NCBI GenBank assembly: GCA_002350065.1
Contig: DEDQ01000050.1
Location: 1 to 5,264, forward strand
Source of the DNA: Ruminococcus flavefaciens
GTDB taxonomy: Bacteria; Bacillota; Clostridia; Oscillospirales; Ruminococcaceae
Direction of reading: 5' to 3'
Length of the DNA: 5,264 bases
The position numbers and the translations under genes were made by a program. Each line of letters begins with the position of its first letter. The first letter of the stretch is position 1. Below, piece after piece: positions 1 through 3,988 of the stretch. The notes beneath the pieces are model-generated. The model worked only from the letters and a program-made list of their open reading frames with translations. It had not been told where the DNA came from and ran no database searches.

Positions 1-34
1 TTTCTTCTTTTTTCACTATTCATTATTCACTTAG
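1..34. other. AT-rich edge with no gene
   Basis: Short AT-rich, low-complexity stretch rich in TTCA/ATTCA words, left of the terminator hairpin. I see no ribosome site, open frame or paired structure in it. It is the spacer to whatever gene lies beyond the window. Confidence 0.5.
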
Positions 35-75
35 AAAAAGCCATAAAGAAGTCAAAACTTCTTTATGGCTTTTTT
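35..75. terminator. Bidirectional intrinsic terminator of the gpx-to-GNAT operon
   Basis: Arms 35-52 and 57-74 are perfect reverse complements (18 bp) around a 4-nt loop (CAAA). The stem core is GCCATAAAGAAGT. One side ends in a T-run on the plus strand (70-75) and the other in AAAAA (35-39), which reads as TTTTT on the minus strand. The hairpin can therefore stop transcription from either direction. It lies 17 nt beyond the stop codon of the last gene of the minus-strand operon. It may also serve a plus-strand gene ending left of the window, which cannot be seen. Confidence 0.92.
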
Positions 76-91
76 GCTTATAAGGCGGTTT

Positions 92-838
92 TTATTCCAC
101 TGGTTTTGAGCTTATTTCCACCCAAGTGGGACGGAACCCGCAGTTTATCGCGATGTTCCACGAGTGGTAGTTGGCGACAGCGGCGCCGTAGAAAGGGATA
201 TCGCCGTGCTCTGTTATTTTCTCAGCTATGAGCGAGACGAGGAAAGTCCCGAGCCCGCGCGAGCGGTAGTCCGGCATAACGTCGATACCTATCTGCTGCC
301 AGTGCGGAGCGTCCTCGGAGCAGCCTGCCATGCCCATAATCCTGTCGCCGTCGTATGCGCAGACGACTATCCTGTCGGGGCGGTTGGGGTCAAATTCGGG
401 ACATATTGCGTTAGGGAAGCGCTCATCGCCATAGAACTGGTCTATCTCGCGGTCGAAGAACCACTTCACGCTGTGATCACCTTTCGGCGGAACGAGCTTG
501 TCAGGCATGAACATATGAAAGGTCGGAGTGAGCGTATGCCCGTATCTGCGGAGCTCCTTGTCTATTTTCAGCAGTGAGGGGAGCTCGAAAAGCCGGTGAC
601 CGTTGAACTCCCTGATATGTCCGCGCATGAACTCGTAAAGCTGCTTATCGGTGTTGAGCACGGTATTCTGTCCGAGCGTGACCATTTTGAAAAGCGGCTT
701 ATGCGGCGAGTAGATACGTCTGCCGTCCCTGAGCGCGACTCGTGTGAGCACATCGCTGTCAAGAGAGAATTCCTGCGGCGTACAGTTGAATTCGAGCGAG
801 AGCAGGTCCAGAAGCGCATTTTTGTATTTGCTGTTCAT
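92..838 (-). CDS. GNAT-family N-acetyltransferase, two-part (last gene of the OhrR operon)
   Basis: Predicted 248-residue acetyltransferase; substrate unknown. The C-terminal third (about residues 155-245) is a GNAT fold. The acetyl-CoA loop is seen as R192-S-R-G195-L-G197 after the strand IGIDVMPDY, and the second GNAT motif as ANYHSWNIAINCGF (222-235). The N-terminal 120 residues match no domain I recognise. They contain an aromatic-rich FHMFMPDKL segment (107-115). The start is placed at 838 rather than at the in-frame upstream ATG (928), because GGAGGAA stands four nt before this ATG and the longer version would run 25 codons into ohrR. It begins 11 nt after the ohrR stop, so it should be co-transcribed with the peroxide genes. 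Whether it serves peroxide defence is inference from position only. Cytoplasmic; no signal peptide or membrane segment seen. Confidence 0.85.
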   Translation of the reverse strand: MNSKYKNALLDLLSLEFNCTPQEFSLDSDVLTRVALRDGRRIYSPHKPLFKMVTLGQNTVLNTDKQLYEFMRGHIREFNGHRLFELPSLLKIDKELRRYGHTLTPTFHMFMPDKLVPPKGDHSVKWFFDREIDQFYGDERFPNAICPEFDPNRPDRIVVCAYDGDRIMGMAGCSEDAPHWQQIGIDVMPDYRSRGLGTFLVSLIAEKITEHGDIPFYGAAVANYHSWNIAINCGFRPTWVEISSKPVE

Positions 839-841
839 ATC

Positions 842-848
842 TTCCTCC
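842..848 (-). promoter_or_regulatory. Ribosome binding site that fixes the GNAT start
   Basis: Reads GGAGGAA on the minus strand and sits three nt from the ATG at 838, in the 11-nt gap after the ohrR stop codon. This rules out the upstream in-frame ATG, which has no comparable site. Confidence 0.85.
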
Positions 849-849
849 G

Positions 850-1284
850 CTATTCTGCATCGCTCAGGAGCTTGTGAAGTATGGTGCAGAGCGAGACAGC
901 CTCCTCGGGAGTGAGTTTTACCGAGCAAGCCATTCTCTCGGGAACATTTACCGCCTTATCGCGCAGAGCCATGCCCTTGTCCGTGACGGTGATATTGAGT
1001 ATACGCTCGTCTCCGCTGTCGCGTCTGCGGACGATAAGTCCCTTCTGCTCGAGCTTTTTCAGCACCGGAGTAAGAGTGCCGGAATCGAGATACAGCCGCG
1101 CACCCATATCCTTTACGCTGATAGTTCTGTGCTCCCATATCACGAGCATAGCGATATACTGCGTGTAGGTGAGCTCTATCTCGTCGAGGAGGGGCTTATA
1201 CCTGCGTATTATCTCGCGTGAAGCGGCATACAGCGGGAAACAGAGCTGATTCTCGAGCCTGAGACAATCGAATCTGTCAGCCAT
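850..1284 (-). CDS. ohrR: OhrR: MarR-family organic hydroperoxide-sensing repressor
   Basis: A 144-residue winged-helix MarR repressor, full length for the family. The N-terminus LENQLCFPLYAASRE carries the peroxidatic Cys at residue 15, the same number as in Bacillus subtilis OhrR. Tyr29 and Tyr40, which hydrogen-bond the reactive cysteine in that protein, are both present. The DNA-recognition region is LYLDSGTLTPVLKKLE (64-79), followed by the wing with DERI (92-95). Further cysteines are C7, C120 and C133. C120, in PERMACS, aligns with the resolving Cys of Xanthomonas two-Cys OhrR at the same 105-residue distance. Known role of the family: repression is lifted when C15 is oxidised by organic peroxides or hypochlorite. 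The start codon lies one nt past the thioredoxin stop, with GAGGCGG as ribosome site (1294-1300). It probably regulates its own operon through the site at 3055-3078. Confidence 0.95.
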   Translation of the reverse strand: MADRFDCLRLENQLCFPLYAASREIIRRYKPLLDEIELTYTQYIAMLVIWEHRTISVKDMGARLYLDSGTLTPVLKKLEQKGLIVRRRDSGDERILNITVTDKGMALRDKAVNVPERMACSVKLTPEEAVSLCTILHKLLSDAE

Positions 1285-1285
1285 A

Positions 1286-1594
1286 TTACTTTGCCGCCTC
1301 TATGAACTGCTTCATCTGAGCCTTGGGGCGGAATCCAACAGCCATGTCGATGAAAATGCCGTCCTTGAAAACTCCGACAGCGGGAATGCTCTGAATGCCG
1401 AAAGCCTGAGCGAGAGTGCCGTTATCGTCGACGTCGCAGGCGAAGAATTCGCAGTCGTTCATTTCGTTTGAGAGCTCCTCGATAATGGGAGCGAGCATCC
1501 TGCACGGACCGCACCAAGTGGCGTTGAAGTCAACTACAGCGATATGAGCCTTTTTAACGTCGTCCATGTTATTGTTTCTGATTTCCTTTACCAT
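1286..1594 (-). CDS. trxA: Thioredoxin (WCGPC)
   Basis: A 102-residue single-domain thioredoxin, slightly shorter than the usual 105-110. The active site W27-C28-G-P-C31 sits after the core strand VVDFNAT, and the buried acidic residue is D22. The cis-proline is P71 in SIPAV, and the conserved FKDG turn is at 76-79. Extra cysteines C48 and C53 (NDCEFFACD) lie in the next helix-strand. N24 replaces the Trp usual two residues after the buried Asp. Its expected role is to reduce oxidised GPx from the same operon and other cytoplasmic disulfides, taking electrons from the reductase immediately upstream. The start at 1594 has AAAGGAGA six nt upstream and lies two nt after the reductase stop, so the pair is almost certainly translated from one message. 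Confidence 0.95.
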   Translation of the reverse strand: MVKEIRNNNMDDVKKAHIAVVDFNATWCGPCRMLAPIIEELSNEMNDCEFFACDVDDNGTLAQAFGIQSIPAVGVFKDGIFIDMAVGFRPKAQMKQFIEAAK

Positions 1595-1596
1595 AA

Positions 1597-2460
1597 TTAT
1601 TCTCCTTTGTTTTTATTGAGGTAGGATATAGCCGACAGCGCAGCGACATTTCCCTGTCCGGCTGCCTTAACGTACTGATAGGGCTTTCCCGCGATATCAC
1701 CGCAGACGAAAAGTCCGGGGATATTGGTCTGCATATTGAGGTCAGCCCTGATGTGCGGACCGTCGGTCTCGATGCCGGGGATAAGCTTGTCCGGCATGAC
1801 GGCGTCCCTGAGAATGAACACGCATGATACCTCATGCACTGCTTTGTCGGTCACGAGAGCATTCACGCTGCTTTCGCCGGATATCTCGACCGGCTTTTCC
1901 TCCGTGACGACTATATTCTCACGCGGGGAGGGGAGACCTCCGCCGAGAGGGAGATACACGACCTTGTCTACGACCTCAGCGAGATACTCAGCCTCGTCAG
2001 CGGCATCGGCACTGTAGCCGAGGACTGCGACGGTTTTGCCCTTATACAGCCTTGCGTCGCAGGTAGCGCAGTAGCTCACGCCCCTGCCGAGGAACTTATC
2101 CTCGCCGGTCAGGGGCTTGCTCTGAACTATCCCCGTTGCGGCAATGACCGTTTTTGCCTCTATCATATCCTCACCGGCTTGGAGGACGAAATGCTCGCCC
2201 ATAGCGTAGACCGCTCCGACCTGTTTATCGGTTATGGAGATATCGAGAGCGGCGAGGTGTTCATTGAGCTTAGCCGCGAGCTCAGCTCCGGAAATTGCCG
2301 GAAGTCCGGGATAATTCTCGATGAGATGAGCCTTTGATATCTTGGGACTGAGGTCTTTGCTGCCGAGCAGTATCACATTCTTGTTTCGTATCTTTGCGGT
2401 TATCGCAGCGGAAACTCCGGCGGGACCTGTTCCGATGACCGCTATATCGAATCTTTCCAT
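1597..2460 (-). CDS. trxB: Thioredoxin reductase-like flavoprotein, probably ferredoxin-linked (FFTR type)
   Basis: A 287-residue pyridine nucleotide-disulfide oxidoreductase fold, shorter than the 310-320 of NADPH-dependent TrxB. Seen: FAD dinucleotide motif G10-T-G-P-A-G15, ATG motif 108-110, redox centre C131-A-T-C134 in GVSYCATCDA, and C-terminal FAD motif GLFVCGD (249-255) followed by KPYQYVKAAGQG. The canonical NADPH motif GGGxSAxEEA is replaced by G148-Y-S-A-D-A-A-D, and no HRRDxxRA-like motif follows; that place reads VVYLPLGGGLPSPREN. Clostridial ferredoxin-dependent flavin thioredoxin reductases share this loss, so ferredoxin as donor is inferred here rather than shown. The product reduced should be the thioredoxin encoded two nt downstream. 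Ribosome site AGGTGA precedes the ATG; the gap from gpx is nine nt. A flavoprotein using another donor is the main alternative. Confidence 0.88.
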   Translation of the reverse strand: MERFDIAVIGTGPAGVSAAITAKIRNKNVILLGSKDLSPKISKAHLIENYPGLPAISGAELAAKLNEHLAALDISITDKQVGAVYAMGEHFVLQAGEDMIEAKTVIAATGIVQSKPLTGEDKFLGRGVSYCATCDARLYKGKTVAVLGYSADAADEAEYLAEVVDKVVYLPLGGGLPSPRENIVVTEEKPVEISGESSVNALVTDKAVHEVSCVFILRDAVMPDKLIPGIETDGPHIRADLNMQTNIPGLFVCGDIAGKPYQYVKAAGQGNVAALSAISYLNKNKGE

Positions 2461-2469
2461 ATATTCACC

Positions 2470-3015
2470 TTATCCTATGAGCTTTTCGACAAGTTCCTCG
2501 AGCGCCTTCATGCTGTGAGTGGGCTCAAATCGGGCGACAACTTCGCCGTTTCTGTCGATAACGAATTTAGTGAAGTTCCACTTTATGTCAGGGGAGCTTT
2601 TATAATCCTTGTTCGCAGCCTTGCACATTGCCGCCATTGCGAGAGCCTTAGGACCCTTGCCGAATCCCTCGAAGCCCTTCTGGGATTTCAGGAACGTGAA
2701 AAGCTCGATGGCATTATCACCGTTAACGTCGGACTTTTTCATCTGCGGGAACTTAGTGTTATATTTCAGCGTGCAGAATTCGTGTATCTCCTCGTCCGAG
2801 CCGGGAGCCTGTCCGGCGAACTGATTACACGGCACGTCGATTATTTCGAGCCCCTTGTCGTGGTATTTCTCATACATTTCTTCAAGAGGCTTATACTGTG
2901 GAGTGAATCCGCAGCCCGTTGCCGTATTCACAATTATTATGACATTTCCCTTGTAGTCAGAGAGCGAAACATCTTCGCCGTTTGCATTTTTTACGCTGAT
3001 ATCATAGATGCCCAT
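2470..3015 (-). CDS. gpx: Glutathione peroxidase-fold thiol peroxidase (thioredoxin-dependent type)
   Basis: A 181-residue peroxidase reducing hydrogen peroxide and organic hydroperoxides in the cytoplasm. The signature VNTATGCGFTPQY places the peroxidatic Cys at residue 35 (a TGC codon, not a selenocysteine TGA). The rest of the catalytic tetrad is visible: Q69 in FAGQAPG, then W146-N147 in IKWNFTKF. C63 (PCNQF) and C81 (EFCTLKYN) match the second and third cysteines of non-seleno plant GPx; C81 is the likely resolving residue, which implies recycling by thioredoxin, not glutathione. It is about 20 residues longer than the compact bacterial form, through a Gly/Lys-rich insertion with C131 (about 113-142). 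It is the first gene of the operon, with a perfect AGGAGG (3023-3028) seven nt before ATG, so it is probably the most strongly translated. Confidence 0.95.
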   Translation of the reverse strand: MGIYDISVKNANGEDVSLSDYKGNVIIIVNTATGCGFTPQYKPLEEMYEKYHDKGLEIIDVPCNQFAGQAPGSDEEIHEFCTLKYNTKFPQMKKSDVNGDNAIELFTFLKSQKGFEGFGKGPKALAMAAMCKAANKDYKSSPDIKWNFTKFVIDRNGEVVARFEPTHSMKALEELVEKLIG

Positions 3016-3054
3016 GTTAATACCTCCTGATCAATTTTTGTAAATTTGATTGAG

Positions 3055-3078
3055 TGCAATTTAATTTTGCAATTACAA
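3055..3078 (-). promoter_or_regulatory. Probable OhrR operator overlapping the gpx operon start site
   Basis: Two overlapping AT-rich inverted repeats abut the -10 box. On the plus strand, 3055-3071 reads TGCAATTTAATTTTGCA (TGCAA/TTGCA arms) and 3067-3078 reads TTGCAATTACAA, palindromic at 10 of 12 positions. Read on the minus strand, 3055-3069 is CAAAATTAAATTGCA. That agrees at 12 of 15 positions with the B. subtilis OhrR box as I remember it (TACAATTAAATTGTA), including the whole core AATTAAATTG. The position, from the -10 to about +16, suits steric repression. Binding by the ohrR product is inferred. Confidence 0.72.
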
Positions 3079-3105
3079 TATACCATGTATCTCGGGATAT
3101 GTCAA
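3077..3105 (-). promoter_or_regulatory. Promoter of the gpx-trxB-trxA-ohrR-GNAT operon
   Basis: On the minus strand: TTGACA (3100-3105), 17-nt spacer, TATATT (3077-3082), preceded by TGG for an extended -10. Transcription should start near 3070, giving a leader of about 55 nt before the gpx ATG. The -35 is perfect and the -10 has one change from consensus, so a strong basal promoter held down by a repressor is expected. Confidence 0.85.
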
Positions 3106-3162
3106 TAGTATCTGGCGGAAGTTTACAATTTATTCATAAACGTCGCTTGAAGCAGTATTATG

Positions 3163-3192
3163 TTGACAGTTTTATCAGCGCTGTGATATAAT
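3163..3192 (+). promoter_or_regulatory. Promoter of the stand-alone GNAT gene
   Basis: TTGACA (3163-3168), 18-nt spacer, TATAAT (3187-3192) with TGA directly before it (extended -10). The start should fall near 3199, leaving a leader of about 30 nt. It is divergent from the gpx promoter, with the two -35 boxes 57 bp apart. The word AATTGTA (3190-3196), an OhrR-type half-site, overlaps the end of the -10. Confidence 0.85.
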
Positions 3193-3228
3193 TGTAGTTG
3201 TTATAGATCGTAATATACGGAGGCAATA

Positions 3229-3669
3229 ATGATAATACCTGTAAACGAACAGAATGTAATGGAGGCTGCGATTATCCATTCCATATCATGGAGGGAATCG
3301 CATAGAGATTTTTGTACTCCGGAATTTATAGAGAGCCATTCACCCGAACGCCAGTTGAAATACATACGCGATAAGATGAATAAAGGAACCAAGTTCTTCA
3401 TACTTGTAGATGAAGAGCCTGTGGGTGTTGTTTCTGTAACAGACAGCCTGATAGAGGATCTTTATGTCCTACCGGAAAAACAGAAAATGGGGTATGGAAC
3501 GAAATTGCTGGAGTATGCGATCGGTCAATGTCCGGATACGCCCTCATTATGGATCCTTGAGAACAATGTAAACGCGGAAAGGCTTTATTGCCGTATGGGC
3601 TTTGCGAAAACCGGAAGGATCAACGCGATCACTGATAAACTCGCTGAGATCGAATTGGCATTGGAATAA
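3229..3669 (+). CDS. GNAT-family N-acetyltransferase, single domain
   Basis: A 146-residue, one-domain acetyltransferase; substrate unknown. The acceptor-side N-terminus (1-50) is polar and contains SWRESHRDFC. The core strand FFILVDEEPVGVVSV (57-70) leads to IEDLYVLPEKQKMGYGTKLL (75-94), in which Q85-K-M-G88-Y-G90 forms the acetyl-CoA pyrophosphate loop. ENNVNAERLYCRMGF (111-125) is the second GNAT motif and carries the usual Asn and Tyr. Ribosome site CGGAGG (3218-3223) stands five nt before the ATG, behind a strong promoter, so it is a monocistronic unit. Its third positions are clearly AT-richer than those of the genes on either side, which may mark a recent acquisition; this was judged by eye. 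The N-terminal half resembles generic stand-alone small-molecule acetyltransferases more than ribosomal RimI. Confidence 0.9.
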   Translation: MIIPVNEQNVMEAAIIHSISWRESHRDFCTPEFIESHSPERQLKYIRDKMNKGTKFFILVDEEPVGVVSVTDSLIEDLYVLPEKQKMGYGTKLLEYAIGQCPDTPSLWILENNVNAERLYCRMGFAKTGRINAITDKLAEIELALE

Positions 3670-3674
3670 AAAAG

Positions 3675-3717
3675 TATATGACGAATGCGATGCCGGCGAA
3701 GTGGAGATCGTTATATA
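3675..3717 (+). repeat. Imperfect stem-loop after the GNAT gene
   Basis: TATATGACGA (3675-3684) pairs with TCGTTATATA (3708-3717) over 10 positions with one G-U pair, around a 23-nt loop. It begins five nt past the stop codon. No T-run follows directly, and a T-rich tract only begins near 3739, so it is not a standard intrinsic terminator. It could stabilise or process the 3' end of the transcript, or be chance. Confidence 0.35.
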
Positions 3718-3776
3718 AGTATTGTGCTTAGTGCTAATATTATTTTCTTTTATTAATAAATTTGGTTACATTTTCC

Positions 3777-3805
3777 TTGACAATGAGCATATAATGTGGT
3801 ATAAT
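3777..3805 (+). promoter_or_regulatory. Distal promoter P1 of the V-ATPase operon
   Basis: TTGACA (3777-3782), 17-nt spacer, TATAAT (3800-3805), preceded by TGG (extended -10). Both boxes are perfect, so this should be a very strong promoter. The start is expected near 3812, giving a leader of about 177 nt before ntpF that passes through the hairpin at 3834-3859 and both TGACCG-type operators. Confidence 0.85.
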
Positions 3806-3822
3806 ATTAAAGTCGTGATGAA

Positions 3823-3832
3823 ATTGCGCAAT
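3823..3832. repeat. Perfect 10-bp palindrome just after the P1 start
   Basis: ATTGCGCAAT is its own reverse complement and would lie at about +12 to +21 of the P1 transcript. It has no room for an RNA loop, so if functional it would be a DNA site. A palindrome this short can arise by chance. Confidence 0.3.
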
Positions 3833-3833
3833 G

Positions 3834-3859
3834 GGGAGCTGTCTGTAGGGATAGCTCCC
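3834..3859 (+). ncRNA. Leader RNA hairpin between P1 and P2
   Basis: GGGAGCT (3834-3840) and AGCTCCC (3853-3859) are perfect complements around a 12-nt loop, followed by TTT then CTG. A competing shorter hairpin, AGGGA (3847-3851) with TCCCT (3856-3860), uses the same right arm, so the two are mutually exclusive. This could be a weak terminator or attenuator for P1 transcripts. The T-run is too short for a confident terminator call, and I recognise no known riboswitch. Confidence 0.45.
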
Positions 3860-3882
3860 TTTCTGTATACGCGAAACAAAAC

Positions 3883-3895
3883 TGAACGACGGTCA
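3883..3895. promoter_or_regulatory. Upstream operator O1 (TGAACGACGGTCA)
   Basis: Differs at one base from the central 13-mer of the site at 3953-3971. It lies 20 bp upstream of the P2 -35 box. The distance between the centres of the two sites is 73 bp, close to seven helical turns, so both face the same side of the DNA. A TetR-family type regulator is plausible; none is encoded in the window. Confidence 0.6.
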
Positions 3896-3914
3896 ATATT
3901 TTTCTCTGAAACTA

Positions 3915-3943
3915 TTGACAACCTGAAAACTAAGTGTTATAAT
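3915..3943 (+). promoter_or_regulatory. Proximal promoter P2 of the V-ATPase operon
   Basis: TTGACA (3915-3920), 17-nt spacer, TATAAT (3938-3943), preceded by TGT (extended -10). Both boxes are again perfect. Transcription should start near 3950, giving a leader of about 40 nt that opens with operator O2. Confidence 0.88.
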
Positions 3944-3950
3944 ACTTAGT
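3929..3950. repeat. Near-perfect 22-nt palindrome centred on the P2 -10 box
   Basis: Arms ACTAAGT (3929-3935) and ACTTAGT (3944-3950) are perfect reverse complements. The eight bases between them, which include the -10 hexamer, are also symmetric except for one pair (3936/3943), so 20 of 22 positions are symmetric. A dimeric regulator bound here would cover the -10 and the start site. It is distinct in sequence from O1 and O2. Confidence 0.6.
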
Positions 3951-3952
3951 AT

Positions 3953-3971
3953 AAATGACCGACGGTCATTT
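3953..3971. promoter_or_regulatory. Downstream operator O2, perfect 9+1+9 palindrome
   Basis: AAATGACCGACGGTCATTT has perfect 9-bp arms around a single A. It lies at about +3 to +21 of P2, just before the ntpF ribosome site. Symmetry and arm sequence are typical of TetR-family operators. Because the arms would also form RNA only with a one-base loop, a DNA-protein site is more likely than a transcript hairpin. A near copy lies at 3883-3895. Confidence 0.72.
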
Positions 3972-3974
3972 TGC

Positions 3975-3982
3975 AAAGGAGG
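3975..3982 (+). promoter_or_regulatory. Ribosome binding site that fixes the ntpF start
   Basis: AAAGGAGG stands six nt before the ATG at 3989. An in-frame TTG at 3971 would place this site inside the gene, so the ATG is preferred. Confidence 0.9.
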
Positions 3983-3988
3983 AACAGT

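Noticed and set aside
164..577. Plus-strand open frame opposite the GNAT gene
   Set aside because: It lies wholly antisense to a gene with clear domain motifs, has no ribosome site and no recognisable protein features; a codon-bias shadow.
839..928. Upstream extension of the minus-strand GNAT gene to an ATG at 928
   Set aside because: It would overlap the last 25 codons of ohrR in another frame and lacks a ribosome site, whereas GGAGGAA stands right before the ATG at 838.
1834..2337. 167-codon plus-strand open frame opposite the reductase
   Set aside because: Antisense to the FAD and CATC coding region, with no ribosome site or family motif.
2905..2925. Selenocysteine in GPx
   Set aside because: The codon at the catalytic position reads TGC on the minus strand, an ordinary cysteine, and no UGA lies in frame.
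2515..3030. 171-codon plus-strand open frame opposite gpx
   Set aside because: Complete shadow of a gene with an intact catalytic tetrad.
3121..3141. GTTTA/TAAAC inverted repeat upstream of the gpx promoter
   Set aside because: Only five-bp arms with an 11-nt spacer in AT-rich DNA; not distinguishable from chance.
3201..3401. Minus-strand 66-codon frame with a hydrophobic end
   Set aside because: Antisense to the start of the small GNAT gene; the hydrophobic stretch is the complement of ordinary codons and no ribosome site precedes it.
3722..3949. 75-codon plus-strand frame across P1 and P2
   Set aside because: It spans both perfect promoters and the hairpin, has no ribosome site at its first or internal ATG (3818), and its hydrophobic start is AT-rich promoter DNA.
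3971..3988. TTG start for ntpF six codons upstream
   Set aside because: The extra codons are the ribosome site itself (AAAGGAGG), so the ATG at 3989 is the start.
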